This document shows positions 1 through 9,163 of a DNA stretch of 64,000 bases, piece by piece. Under the pieces are notes generated by a model. The model had not been told where the DNA came from. It saw only the letters and a program-made list of their open reading frames with translations, and did not search any database. Each line of letters begins with the position of its first letter. The first letter of the stretch is position 1. Source of the DNA: Candidatus Anammoxibacter sp. Lineage in GTDB: Bacteria; Planctomycetota; Brocadiia; Brocadiales; Anammoxibacteraceae. The stretch spans positions 164,506 through 228,505 of the forward strand of contig JAIQZQ010000029.1 of assembly GCA_021777105.1 (NCBI GenBank). The letters are read 5' to 3'. A program made the translations under genes and the position numbers.

Positions 1-163
1 GCAGGCTGGAACATAATATATAGAAAAAGGGAATACGATTATAAAACAAAAAGCATTGCCCATGGAAAGTCTCTAAAAACACAAAAAAAAGCAAAAACAA
101 ATAAATGATGTTACAAAAACGGGCCGGATGATTTGGCGTATTGGCTTAGGAGTGTGGTTAGAA

Positions 164-1159
164 TTATGTCTTCTTTGATTTTGCTAATTTGGTTATTTGC
201 TCTTTTGATAATCCGGTTGATTTGACAACTAAATCAATCGTCGCCCCATTTTTTAGCATATTTTTTGCTATTTCTATTTCTCGTTCTCTTTTACCCTCTA
301 CCTTGCCTTCTTTTTTACCGAGATCAAAATTACCTTTTTCATATAAACTTACCATTTCCCATGTGCTTTTCTCATTCTCGATATATTTGATATCGTCCTC
401 GGTTAAATCCTCTTTTTTTAATCTTCTTATCATCTCGTTAAATAGTTCGTCTTGGGAATATTCGTTAAAATCATCCTCCGTATTATTTTCATTTCTGGTT
501 TTTTCGGCAAACTCAAACCATCTTTCATATTGTGCCAGTTTTTTATTCTTCACTATGTTCTTTTGAAACATAAATATTAAGCGGTTTTTAGGCAGAAAAT
601 CTAAATCTTTGGTATTGTTTTCAACTATTTTAAGAGCTTTCTCCCTTTCCATTACTAACTCTTCTATCGCTTTCTTTCTCCATAATTCATGATTTTTTAT
701 AAACTCAAGAGCTATTTCCGGGGTCATTGTAAATCCAACAAAATCTTCATCAAACCTTAAGGTGTCATCTACCATCCAGATCAATGTAATGACTGGTTGT
801 ATATTTCTATAATCTTTTATTTTTCTAACTTTTTTAGGTTTGGAGCTTTCTACTATCCCTTTTTTTGGTAGTTTTTCAAGTTGCAGCCCTGTGCTAACGG
901 CATGATAAACATAGAAACGTTGCGTTATGTCAGGCTTATACCACTGCTGCATGTCAATAATCACATAATTGCCTTGAATCATACATCTGAAATCAAACTC
1001 TACTATTTGCGCGTCGTCGGTAATTTTATGTTTCTCTTTTAAAAATTCAAATGATTCAATCTCTACTTCGAGAAAGTCCTCAAGGAATTTTTTTGCGATT
1101 TTTTCATCTGAAAATACTTTTTGAAAAAATCTATTATAATTTAAAGGGGCTAAAAACAT
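164..1159 (-). CDS. Rpn/PD-(D/E)XK family nuclease (transposase-like)
   Basis: 331-aa protein of the Rpn family (recombination-promoting nuclease, PD-(D/E)XK fold, often annotated as transposase_31 or PDDEXK_2). The N-terminus (PLNYNRFFQKVFSDE) is the usual start of this family. The likely catalytic core is D56 in the strand VEFDF followed by D69-M-Q71 in VIIDMQQW, the D-x-Q variant of the motif. The C-terminus is the typical charged helix followed by a small helical domain (GLSKEQITKLAKSKK). Members are DNA endonucleases that promote RecA-independent recombination in E. coli and are often present in many copies. It stands alone; neighbours are decayed repeats and TA genes. Family assignment is firm; activity is inferred. 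Confidence 0.85.
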   Translation of the reverse strand: MFLAPLNYNRFFQKVFSDEKIAKKFLEDFLEVEIESFEFLKEKHKITDDAQIVEFDFRCMIQGNYVIIDMQQWYKPDITQRFYVYHAVSTGLQLEKLPKKGIVESSKPKKVRKIKDYRNIQPVITLIWMVDDTLRFDEDFVGFTMTPEIALEFIKNHELWRKKAIEELVMEREKALKIVENNTKDLDFLPKNRLIFMFQKNIVKNKKLAQYERWFEFAEKTRNENNTEDDFNEYSQDELFNEMIRRLKKEDLTEDDIKYIENEKSTWEMVSLYEKGNFDLGKKEGKVEGKREREIEIAKNMLKNGATIDLVVKSTGLSKEQITKLAKSKKT

Positions 1160-1803
1160 ATATACTCCTGATTTTGAACGCAGTCCAGTGGCGGCGCATA
1201 TTTACTCTCACGCAATAATATTGTCGTCATAATACCATAATGGTTTAGTTAAAGCTACGCCTTCTTTGATTTTGATAATTTGCCGGCGCAATCTTTTAGA
1301 TTGCTTCGAAACGGTTAAAACCATTGGGCTGAGTTCACCACTTTATGTTTTAAACCATCTATAAAGAACGTGGAAGAAATAAAATATCCCAAATCGCGTT
1401 TGAATTTAGCCAAGATTTGTTAAACCTGATTGAGTCGAACCGAATTGAGCTGAATCAGAGCCGCAGCCATATCTGCGTTGAGGATTCGGCGATTGCAGGT
1501 TGAGCAAAGTTGGCCTGAAGATGTCGGCTAAAAAGCCCAAGTTATTTCTTTCCGATCCCTATAGAGTTAGCGGCGCTTAAATTGAAAGAATAAAGCAAAA
1601 AGTATCTGCCTACGAAAAAAACAAAAAAAAAGAATAATAACAAACCGGAATGTAAATATTTTACTTTTCCATAGTCATCGATTTTTGTATCTTATCGGAT
1701 ATTTTTTGATAATTACGGGCAAAATATTTTTAAAAATACGGGTTTTGATTCTATCTTTTGACCACTCTGTCAACGGCTTTTCGTTTTTTAAAGGAATAAA
1801 TTT
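1160..1803. other. Intergenic region with decayed repeat
   Basis: No convincing gene. The stretch holds a degenerate repeat (about 1412-1560) related to the MITE-like element at 24932-25087, then A/T-rich sequence leading to the small antitoxin gene. No promoter could be assigned with confidence. Confidence 0.5.
1412..1560 (+). repeat. Decayed copy of the 24.9-kb MITE-like element
   Basis: Read on the plus strand this segment shares ordered blocks with the reverse complement of 24921-25095. Examples are an ATTCGGCGATTG-like block, GGCCTGAAGATG against GGTCTGAAGATG, and the terminal AAGTTATTTCTTTCC. The left terminus is poorly preserved, so it appears to be an old, decayed copy. Confidence 0.55.
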
Positions 1804-2034
1804 ATGACAAAAACATTAACCAGCGACAATATTGTTGAACAAATTGAGAAACTCCCTGAAAACATGAAGCTAAAAGTTTCCGATTTTGTTAAAACCCTGA
1901 TTACGGGCAAACCAAAGGGCGTTAAAGGCATAAGCCTTTTGCAATTTGAAGGCGCAATATCTGGAAATGATTTAGAGCTTATGTCAAATGCAATAAAAGA
2001 TGGTTGTGAAAAGGTAGACGCTAATGAATGGTAA
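1804..2034 (+). CDS. Orphan antitoxin-like protein (DUF2281/VapB-like)
   Basis: 76 aa. The first 40 residues (VEQIEKLPENMKLKVSDFV) match the DUF2281-type helical N-terminus found in small antitoxins. The C-terminus (LQFEGAISGNDLELMSNAI, then a KVDANEW end) resembles the toxin-binding tail of PIN-partner antitoxins. ATG follows AAAGGAATAAATTT, an acceptable ribosome site. No toxin gene follows: 30 bp downstream a 26-bp repeat begins, then an inverted repeat. The partner has probably been lost or displaced. Family assignment rests on pattern similarity only. Confidence 0.6.
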   Translation: MTKTLTSDNIVEQIEKLPENMKLKVSDFVKTLITGKPKGVKGISLLQFEGAISGNDLELMSNAIKDGCEKVDANEW

Positions 2035-2066
2035 CTTTTAATTTTTAACGAAAATAAAATCATAAT

Positions 2067-2092
2067 ATGCCTAACCCGGATAAACCGGAAAA
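2067..2092 (+). repeat. 26-bp dispersed repeat, copy 1
   Basis: Identical over 26 bp to 10695-10720. Both copies begin with ATG and could encode MPNPDKPEK. Here it lies just after the orphan antitoxin; the other lies just upstream of the Ig-repeat protein gene. Confidence 0.8.
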
Positions 2093-2201
2093 ATAAAAGC
2101 GGTGAAAACGGGTTATCTATTATCAGTTATCAGTAAAAGCAAAGTAACTGTTCTGCGTACGGTCTCCTCGTTCCCAAACCCCAGTTTGGGAATGAAAAAT
2201 C

Positions 2202-2270
2202 CGAGAAGCCCCAGCTTCGCGTTTACTATCAATTCCGGTAAACAGTTACACGCGAAGCTGGGGCTTCTCG
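2202..2270. repeat. Perfect 21-bp inverted repeat
   Basis: Arms 2202-2222 and 2250-2270 are exact reverse complements (core GAAGCCCCAGCTTCGCG), separated by 27 bp. Shorter hairpins flank it (CCCAAACCCCAGTTTGGG near 2173 and a GGTTACCAAGC/GCTTGGTAACC pair near 2278). Related words recur at 25610-25680, so this is a dispersed palindromic family in this genome. Confidence 0.85.
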
Positions 2271-2362
2271 AATCTCCGGTTACCAAGCAGGGGCTTGGTA
2301 ACCAGGGTTGCTTCTAATTAATACATTTCTGTCAAAAAATGTCACAATATTATTTATAAACT

Positions 2363-2560
2363 CCTAAACGATATACAAGCAGAGAATTGATCAGCCTTGC
2401 ATATAAATTCGATTGGGAGCTTGTAAGTATCAAAGGCGATCACCATAATTACAAACACGCTGATAGCCGTTTTTTAGTAACTATTGTTCATCCTCAAAAA
2501 GATGCGCCGGTAGGCAGAGCAGTTAATACCGTCAAAAAATTAAAACTGGAGATTAAATAA
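2363..2560 (+). pseudogene. HicA-like toxin, start codon apparently lost
   Basis: The open frame reads RYTSRELISLAYKFDWELV followed by SIKGDHHNYKH and ends LKLEIK. This is the HicA double-stranded RNA-binding-like fold with the motif around the catalytic His (usually GSHH, here GDHH). The stop (2558-2560) overlaps the ATG of the following hicB by one base, as in intact hicAB operons. No ATG or GTG lies between the upstream in-frame stop (2357-2359) and the start of homology. A TTG at 2387 would give a 57-residue protein lacking the first strand. Most likely a degraded toxin, though translation from TTG cannot be excluded. Confidence 0.65.
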
Positions 2561-2829
2561 TGAAATTCCTTATTACGTTGGAACAAACCGAAATAGGCTT
2601 TTCCGTTCAGGCGCCTGATTTAGCAATAGTTACGCATGGCAAAAATATTGATGACGCAAAACAGGCCGCAATTAAAGCAATAAAGATTAATATGGAAGCG
2701 TATATAGATGCGGGTAAAGATATCCCTGAGAATGAACCGGCGGCAAAACACCTTTCAAATCCTGATTTTGCCGGTTTGTTATTTGCTTATGTAAACGTGC
2801 ATCATGAAAACCCAACAGTAGCGGTTTAA
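2560..2829 (+). CDS. hicB: HicB-family antitoxin
   Basis: 89 aa with the HicB fold: an N-terminal strand (MKFLITLEQTEIGFSVQAPD), the helix DDAKQAAIKAIKINMEAYID, and a short tail. HicB binds HicA and represses the operon; the DNA-binding part is usually C-terminal, but the tail here (FAYVNVHHENPTVAV) shows no clear HTH or ribbon-helix-helix. It overlaps the upstream hicA remnant by 1 bp (TAATG), indicating translational coupling. With the toxin start apparently lost, it may be an orphan. Confidence 0.75.
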   Translation: MKFLITLEQTEIGFSVQAPDLAIVTHGKNIDDAKQAAIKAIKINMEAYIDAGKDIPENEPAAKHLSNPDFAGLLFAYVNVHHENPTVAV

Positions 2830-2872
2830 ATATTTTTGCGAAAAGCCCTAAAAAAAAAGAGGAAGAAACTCC

Positions 2873-3082
2873 ATGATTTCATACCAAGGCTACAAAGGTT
2901 ATTTTGAATTTGACGAAAAAGCGGACATTTTTCATGGTCAGGTTGTGGGCATTAAGGACGTTATTACATTTCAGGGCCGAAGCATTGATGAGCTTAATGT
3001 TGCTTTAAAGGACTCTGTTGAGGATTATCTGGATATGTGCAAGGATGAGGGAAAATTGCCGGACGATCCATTTTTAGGTTAA
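2873..3082 (+). CDS. HicB-like antitoxin, truncated
   Basis: 69 aa matching the N-terminal half of the larger HicB family (YKGYFEFDEKADIFHGQVVG, then VITFQGRSIDELNVALKDSV). In that family a ribbon-helix-helix domain of about 40 residues normally follows, but here the protein stops at PDDPFLG, so the DNA-binding part is missing. ATG follows GAGGAAGAAACTCC. It lies 43 bp after the previous hicB with no toxin gene. Either a short natural variant or a truncated orphan. Confidence 0.7.
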   Translation: MISYQGYKGYFEFDEKADIFHGQVVGIKDVITFQGRSIDELNVALKDSVEDYLDMCKDEGKLPDDPFLG

Positions 3083-3115
3083 AATATACGTGTAATTGTA
3101 GTTATCGTATCCGTA

Positions 3116-3391
3116 TCAAAGAGAAACATCCCTTGGCATCTCCTTTTTTCTTAAAGAGTAGGCCTCATCTATTTGGTCTGATATTTCATCAAACCCTTCC
3201 CATTTTCCCGCCACATTGGCTAAACCACCGGCGCTGTTTGATTTGTTTAATTGTTGCAAATCGTTTATATCAATTAAAGCGGCGACGGGTTTGTTTCCCT
3301 TGGTTATAATAATTTTTTCGTGAGAAGACGACACTTTTGATATATATTCTGAAAAATAAGATTCTATTTCCACGACAGAAACCTCTTCCAT
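3116..3391 (-). CDS. Phd/YefM-family antitoxin
   Basis: 91 aa with the Phd/YefM fold: VSVVEIESYFSEYISKVSSS, then KIIITKGNKPVAALIDINDL, followed by a flexible acidic tail that would wrap a toxin. The N-terminal half binds operator DNA as a dimer. The tail (SDQIDEAYSLRKKEMPRDVS) resembles antitoxins partnering PIN toxins, but no toxin follows downstream on the minus strand, where hicB-like genes run convergently. Orphan antitoxin. Confidence 0.75.
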   Translation of the reverse strand: MEEVSVVEIESYFSEYISKVSSSHEKIIITKGNKPVAALIDINDLQQLNKSNSAGGLANVAGKWEGFDEISDQIDEAYSLRKKEMPRDVSL

Positions 3392-3599
3392 AATCGCGTC
3401 TCCCTTGTAAATAAATGCTTGGTAAAAAATAACTCAATTTGCCGGCTATGTCTAAACAATATTAATATGCGTATTAGGCAAATGATTATTATAAAACAGA
3501 TAATCCAGAGCGGCAAGTTGTAATCAATAGTTGCCGGCACACAATTTAGACGAACTTGACAGATAACAGTTGATAATTAGCAGTTGGTAGAAAAATCAA

Positions 3600-4260
3600 A
3601 TTTCACAGGCAGAGATGCCTGTGCCACTAAAAGATGCAAATTCAAACCGTTTAAATGCCACCCCATTTCTATAGGTCATTGACCTATTCATTACACGCCC
3701 ATCGTTCCCCTCTTTTTGGAGGGGAGGTTCTGCGGTTTTGTTTTTTTGCTTAGCGCTATGCTCGGAGTTTATGCTGAGTAATTACGAAGCGCGCTTTATT
3801 TTTTACACACCCCGCGTTCCCCTCTTTTTAGAGCTTAGGTTTATACACATCTTTTGATTTAAAAGCTCATACAATCAACGATCCTTCCCCTTTAGAAAAG
3901 GGGCTGGGGGGATTTGAATGTTTAAATTTTCATTTATTAGTTTTTTATCGGTCTACTTTATTCGAATCTCCCTTACTCCCTCTTTGCCAAAGAGGGAAAT
4001 CTAAAGAACTTTTAAACTTTTTAGCAAATCTTACACTGAATAGATACAAAAGATGTGTATAAACCTAAGCTTTTTAGAGGGGAGGTTCTGCGATTTTGTT
4101 TTTTCGCTTTACGCTTATCTCTACTCGCTTAGCTCATTACACACCCCTAAATCCCATCTTATTAGAGGGGACTTTGTGGAAATAATTCCGATTTAATATC
4201 CCCTCTAAAAAAATGTGTGGCTGCTTGGCGGTCGGGGTGTGTAAATCACGTCGAATAGTT
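3600..4260. repeat. Repeat field of 'cccctcttttt-aggggagg' units
   Basis: At least three related units occur, each built around TTCCCCTCTTTTT followed by GAGGGGAGGTTCTGCG and then TTTTGTTTTTT.GCTT. The clearest copies start near 3708 and 3815 (the latter interrupted by the MITE at 3834-4069), with a weaker one at 4141-4250. Each unit can form a hairpin. No gene is visible from 3392 to 4401. Confidence 0.7.
3834..4069. mobile_element. 236-bp MITE with 22-bp perfect TIRs and 10-bp TSD
   Basis: Ends are exact inverted repeats of 22 bp (CTTAGGTTTATACACATCTT and two more T at the left, its complement at the right). The flanks are an exact 10-bp duplication CTTTTTAGAG at 3824-3833 and 4070-4079. 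Removing the element plus one duplication restores an uninterrupted copy of the surrounding repeat unit, matching the copy near 3708. It carries no gene, so it would need a transposase in trans. If the palindromic AGCT at the ends is counted in the TIR, the duplication shortens to 6 bp. Confidence 0.88.
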
Positions 4261-4401
4261 ACAAAAGTTTGCTGATTGTGACTATTTTGTGACTGGAATA
4301 GTATAAATTAATACGATTATAAAACAGTAACAACATGATGCCCCAAAAAATAACATGATCAGTCTTACTTATTCATTTTATCAATGGGTTGCAAATAATT
4401 T

Positions 4402-6576
4402 ATGAGACGAGTTATTAAACAATTGAAGAGAAGGTTTCTATTTATACTGGTTGCGGTAAATTTGGCAATATTGATTCTTCAGTTTTATCAATATGCGCAG
4501 AGCAAATCAATGATTATTCACAATGGAAACTTTCAGGCGCAAAGGGATACAAGTATTGCCGCTAAACAACTTTATAGCCAGGTTGAAGAGGTTGAGTCGG
4601 TTGTTGAATCTATTGCGATGATGTTAAACGCGGGTAAATTAGCAGATGACCAAATCGAAAGCTACCTTAAAAAGGTATTTGACGAAATGCCTACTCCTAT
4701 TCTTGAAATAGGCATTGCTTATAACCCTGAAATATCAAATAAATACGCGCCGCATTATGGCCTTAAAAATGGAATTTTACAGCATTTTAATCTGGCTGAT
4801 TCATATGACTATACCGGGTACGGTTGGTTTAAAAACTCGTTGAAAAGTCCTAATTGGTTTGAGCCGTATTTCGGCAAGGCGACAAACTCTTTAGTTGCCG
4901 GGTTTGGGGCGCCGTTTTATGATAAAGCGAAAAATGAACAACAAAATATACCGGCGGGTGTTATAAGGATCAATTTTTCACTGGATGGATTGAAAAGCCT
5001 GGTAAGAAATCTAAACATTGGAAAAACCGGCTACGCATTTCTTATGTCCCAAAATGGTTGTTTCATTGACCATCCAAAGGAGAAGTATACGGTTATAAAT
5101 AAATCAGCTTCTACTTTAGCCGTGGAGTTGGAACAAGAAGGGAAACCGGGCGAGGCAAATGCCTTGCTTTTTCTAAGCAAAACCGCGAAAGAGAGCCAAA
5201 ACAGTAAATTTAGGATATTTGAGTTCAAAAGCTCAGACACTGAACGAAGCAATATTATGTTTTGTAAAACAGTTGGGGATACGGGTTGGTTGCTAGGCGA
5301 GGTTTACATTAAAGATGAACTTTACCAAAGCAGGGAAATATTAAAAAGGAGAGAAATTAATATAGCTTTATCCCTTATTACATTACTAATTTCATTGTCT
5401 ATAGCTATTTTATTTTGTTTCTATAAATATGACACTAAAGGCCTTTGGATAGTTTCGGGTTGTTTTTCATTATTTATTTTAATAGGCATTGGGTTTATAT
5501 GTTATAAATCCTTAGGCGAGTGGAGCTATAGCTCCACTCGCATATCGTCAGCCATGGATAATACAATCATAGTGGACAGTGTGGGTTTAAGGAAAACGCT
5601 AAACTCATACGAAAAACGCCTTCCGGAATATATCGAAGACCCTATTTATATACCTACCGGGATATTTATACAGTCAATTGAATTCTTAAATTCAACGAAT
5701 GTCTCCTTGTCCGGGTATGTATGGCAGAAATATTATGACAATATAGACAGAGGCATTGACCGGGGATTTGTCTTTCCGGAATCAGTCTCCGCGGAAATAA
5801 ATAAGGCTTACAGTAGAGATATAACTAACAAAAAAGGAGAGAAGTATAAAATTATTGGGTGGTATTTTGAAACCGTGTTGCGGCAAAGTTTTGATTATTC
5901 AAGATACCCTTTAGACCGCAAACAGGTCTGGATACGATTGTGGCATAAAGATTTTGACAGGCATATAATCCTAACGCCTGATTTAGACTCGTACAAACTA
6001 ATCAACCCCTCATCAAAACCAGGGATTGAAGATGATTTTGTTTTCTCCGGCTGGGAAATTGAAGGCAGCTTTTTTGAATACAAATTTCACAGCTACAACA
6101 GCAATTTTGGCATTGAGGATTATGTCGGCGGGAACGATTATCCGGAACTTTATTTTACAACTCTATTAAAAAGAGAGTTTAAGGACGCGTGCATTACCAA
6201 CCTTGTGCCTCTTTTTGTTGTAGCGAGCATGCTGTTTGCTATCTTGATAACTATTACAAAAAAGGAATATGCGCTTAAATTCTTTGATTTTAGCATTATG
6301 AATGTATTGGGGGCATGTTCCGCCCTGTTCTTTATTGTTATTTTTGCGCATATTCAACTGCGTAGAGAACTTGTTGCGCCGACAATGATTTATCTTGAAT
6401 ATTATTATTTCTTAATGTATCTGGCCATCCTCGTCATCTCGATAAACGCGTTTATGGTAAGCATGGACTCTAAGTCCCGATTTATTCAGTATAAAAACAA
6501 CCTGATTTCTCATCTTTTATACTGGCCGATTACGTTGATAGTTTTACTTGTTGTAACTTTAATCTATTTCTACTAA
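4402..6576 (+). CDS. Cache sensor fused to a pentameric ligand-gated channel-like module
   Basis: 724 aa. A TM segment (about 10-32) leads into an extracytoplasmic double-Cache-like domain (about 35-310; GYGWFKNSLKSPNWFEPYFG is a typical Cache stretch). TM helices follow at about 317-341 and 348-368. A beta-rich domain (375-595) then carries FDYSRYPLDRKQVWI at 497-511, closely like the Pro-loop (Y/F-P-x-D) of Cys-loop receptor ligand-binding domains. Four helices follow (about 598-618, 628-650, 658-688, 700-723), with a Pro at the start of the first as in M1. The layout suggests a ligand-gated ion channel with an extra Cache sensor; ligand and ion are unknown. A paralogue follows 78 bp downstream. 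Channel assignment is inference from motif order and topology. Confidence 0.65.
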   Translation: MRRVIKQLKRRFLFILVAVNLAILILQFYQYAQSKSMIIHNGNFQAQRDTSIAAKQLYSQVEEVESVVESIAMMLNAGKLADDQIESYLKKVFDEMPTPILEIGIAYNPEISNKYAPHYGLKNGILQHFNLADSYDYTGYGWFKNSLKSPNWFEPYFGKATNSLVAGFGAPFYDKAKNEQQNIPAGVIRINFSLDGLKSLVRNLNIGKTGYAFLMSQNGCFIDHPKEKYTVINKSASTLAVELEQEGKPGEANALLFLSKTAKESQNSKFRIFEFKSSDTERSNIMFCKTVGDTGWLLGEVYIKDELYQSREILKRREINIALSLITLLISLSIAILFCFYKYDTKGLWIVSGCFSLFILIGIGFICYKSLGEWSYSSTRISSAMDNTIIVDSVGLRKTLNSYEKRLPEYIEDPIYIPTGIFIQSIEFLNSTNVSLSGYVWQKYYDNIDRGIDRGFVFPESVSAEINKAYSRDITNKKGEKYKIIGWYFETVLRQSFDYSRYPLDRKQVWIRLWHKDFDRHIILTPDLDSYKLINPSSKPGIEDDFVFSGWEIEGSFFEYKFHSYNSNFGIEDYVGGNDYPELYFTTLLKREFKDACITNLVPLFVVASMLFAILITITKKEYALKFFDFSIMNVLGACSALFFIVIFAHIQLRRELVAPTMIYLEYYYFLMYLAILVISINAFMVSMDSKSRFIQYKNNLISHLLYWPITLIVLLVVTLIYFY

Positions 6577-6654
6577 ACGCCGGCTCAACATATTATTTGT
6601 TAATTTTAACCGCTCTTATGTGGTTTTTATATTTTTGCATTACTGGAGATTTGA

Positions 6655-8810
6655 ATGTTTCCTGATAAAAAATCAGATAGAGAGCTGAATTTGCAACTGG
6701 GGGAGTTGTCTCAAAAACTGTTCTTTTTCTTTTTAATCATAGTAGCAGTGGCAAGCGTGTGCGTAACGATCTATAAGGCGTATAATCTAAAATATTATAA
6801 AGAAAAATTATCCTCTGTAGAAAAAATTAAAGTACTGCAATTAACAAATAAAGCATGCCATGATATAAATGAAATTCTTGCGCGCGCCCAGCGCGAAACG
6901 GATTTAATAGCGGCAAAATGCGCTAATGGCCCTATAAAAGACGCGGAGGAGATATTAAAAATGCAACTTGAAGAGGACGCGCATTATTACAGCGGAGCTA
7001 TTACATATCAACAGCTTAACGGCAATCCGGATAACAAGCCGATTTCAGTTTTATACACTTAAAAAAAAGCATTGCCGAGAGGCAGACGCTGATTTTAGAC
7101 CCTGAAAGTTCCGGGGCTCAATGGTATACCAAAGCCATGGAAAAAGGGACAACCTGGATTGAGCCTTATTTTTCGCAAAATAATAACACCATGGTTGCCA
7201 CATACTCAGCCGTGTTTAACGTTAATGATCCCGAAACTGGAAGGGCTGTAAAAACAGGCGCTGTTTCTATAAGCATTTCCATTGATCAAATAAATGAAAT
7301 AATTAAATCAGTCGATCTTGGCCCGAGCGGTTTTGGCGGACTTATATCAAAAGAAGGATTTTATTTATATCATCCAAAAGCCGAATATGTTACCGGCCGC
7401 AAAACAATACTGGATATCGCTAAACTAAAAAATGACAATGACAGACTTGTTATAAGCGAAAGGGCCGCAAAGGGGCTGGGCGGCATTATGGATCATGTAA
7501 GCACAACAACCGGGCGGAAGTCATGGCTCGTGTATCAACCGATCCCCTCTACGGGGTGGTCGTTACAAAATACGTTTATAAAAGGCGATATCCCTGTTAA
7601 TCTAAACATTTTAAGACATCAGATAGTTACCCTTATACTTTCATCGGTTGTGTTGCTAATTGCATTATCATGTCTTGTCTTTAGAGTATACAAAGGGGAA
7701 ACCTTTAACCTTTGGATTGTGTCTATTTTTGTGTCGGTTGCGCTTATTTGCGGCATAGGATTTTTATGGAATACTTCACTAAAATATAGCTCATTAGAAA
7801 ACAAGGGCGAAAAAATCACCGACCAGTCGTCATTAAATGATATTAAAGACAAATATATTAATATTAGCATTGATAGGCGCACGGAAGAACCGGTATTTAT
7901 TCCCACCGGTATTTTTATAGACTCGATTAAATTTGTGGAAGCCAATGACGTCCTTATCACAGGATACATTTGGCAAAAGTACTCAACGCCCGATCATGAC
8001 GATATACCCAGGGGCGCGGTATTCACCAGGGCTCATGTCAACAAATTTGGGAAGCCTTATATACTGCGGGAAAACGGGTTTGAAATATCGCGTTGGCATT
8101 TTGAGGCAATGTTCCGCCAGCGATTAAACCACAAAAAATATCCTCTTGAGCGCGCAAAGATTGAGATAAACATGTTGCATAACGACATGAACCACAATGT
8201 TGTTCTAACGCCTGACATAAGCTCATACAAATTTATCAGTCCTTCTCTTTTGCCTGGGCTTGACAGTGATTTAACCATTCCGGGATGGTCTATAAACAGC
8301 TCATATTTTGATTTACAACTGAAAGATTACAGCTCTACCTTTGGTATTAAGCGCACATTAAGCAAAGAGAATTTTCCCAGCCTCTATTTTAATATCATAA
8401 TTACCAGAAATTTCATTAACGCTTTTATTTCAAATTTAACGCCTATTATAGTTGTGGCGTTTCTTCTGTTTGGTCTTTTAGCGATTATCATAAGGGATGA
8501 ACAGGTAATAAAGTTTATGCAGGCCGGAACAGGGCGTGTTTTAAGCATATGCGTTGCCATGTTTTTCGTTATTGTTTTCAGCCATATAGATATCAGGCGC
8601 GACATTGGAGCTCAGGAGATTTTCTATCTCGAATACTTTTATTTCATAATTTACTTTGCAATACTTGGCGTATCCGTCAACTCCATACTCTTTTCACTAT
8701 CCGAAAATGTTACATTGGTTCAATATAAAGAAAATCTAATAGCCAAACTCTTGTATTGGCCAATGCTGCTGGGCGCTCTATTTATAGTGACTGTAATTAT
8801 ATTTTATTAA
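6655..8810 (+). pseudogene. Paralogous Cache/channel-like receptor, frameshifted
   Basis: Second copy of the preceding gene. Frame one (6655-7062) gives the N-terminal TM helix and start of the Cache domain, ending at a TAA at 7060. The rest (usable from about 7035, first ATG 7137) continues in another frame with TTWIEPYF, the Pro-loop motif HKKYPLERAKIEI, and the four C-terminal helices. Adding one T within CACTT just before the A8 run (7061-7068) would restore a protein of about 718 aa (VLYTLKKSIAERQ), close to the 724 aa of copy 1. Either a real inactivating deletion or a sequencing error near a homopolymer. A GGAG ribosome site precedes ATG 6655. Confidence 0.7.
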
Positions 8811-9163
8811 CTTTTTCATACTTCGAAAAAAACGGCTTTTCGGAGTTTAGGCTTTAGCCTTTTTTACATTTACAAATATAGAAAACTTGATTCTATTGGT
8901 TATATAAAGTTATTGCTGGTATGGGACGGCTTTAGCCTCCCTGACAAATGGGTTGCGGTTGACAACTTATACGCCGGTTCAATATTATATCCCTCAAGCG
9001 TCATAGTCTTTAAATGAATATTAAAAGGGCGGCTAAAGTCCGCCCCTACCCTCGCATGTGGTTTGCGTCTGCAACTGCGCAACTAACGCGGTTACGGGTA
9101 CGGCATCAAGTAATCAGTATCAAATACGCAAAGCGGATAATCCTGTATCCAGCATCCAGAACC
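8811..9163. other. Intergenic region with dispersed repeats
   Basis: No gene found. It contains GGAGTTTAGGCTTTAGCCT near 8838, an almost exact inverted match to 22195-22213, and other short repeated words. The right end (TCCAGCATCCAGAACC) belongs to a repeat also seen near 25965. Confidence 0.5.

Noticed and set aside
189..566. 125-aa plus-strand frame
   Set aside because: Shadow of the Rpn-family nuclease gene on the minus strand; Ser/Phe-rich with no family features.
2160..2310. CRISPR-like repeats
   Set aside because: The repeats are inverted and of unequal spacing, not direct repeats with unique spacers.
3600..4260. CRISPR array
   Set aside because: Repeat units are few, imperfect and joined by unrelated spacing, one interrupted by a MITE; no cas genes nearby.
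7061..7068. Programmed frameshift at A8 in the channel paralogue
   Set aside because: The zero-frame stop (7060-7062) comes before slippage on the A-run could change frame, so simple slippage cannot rescue the reading.
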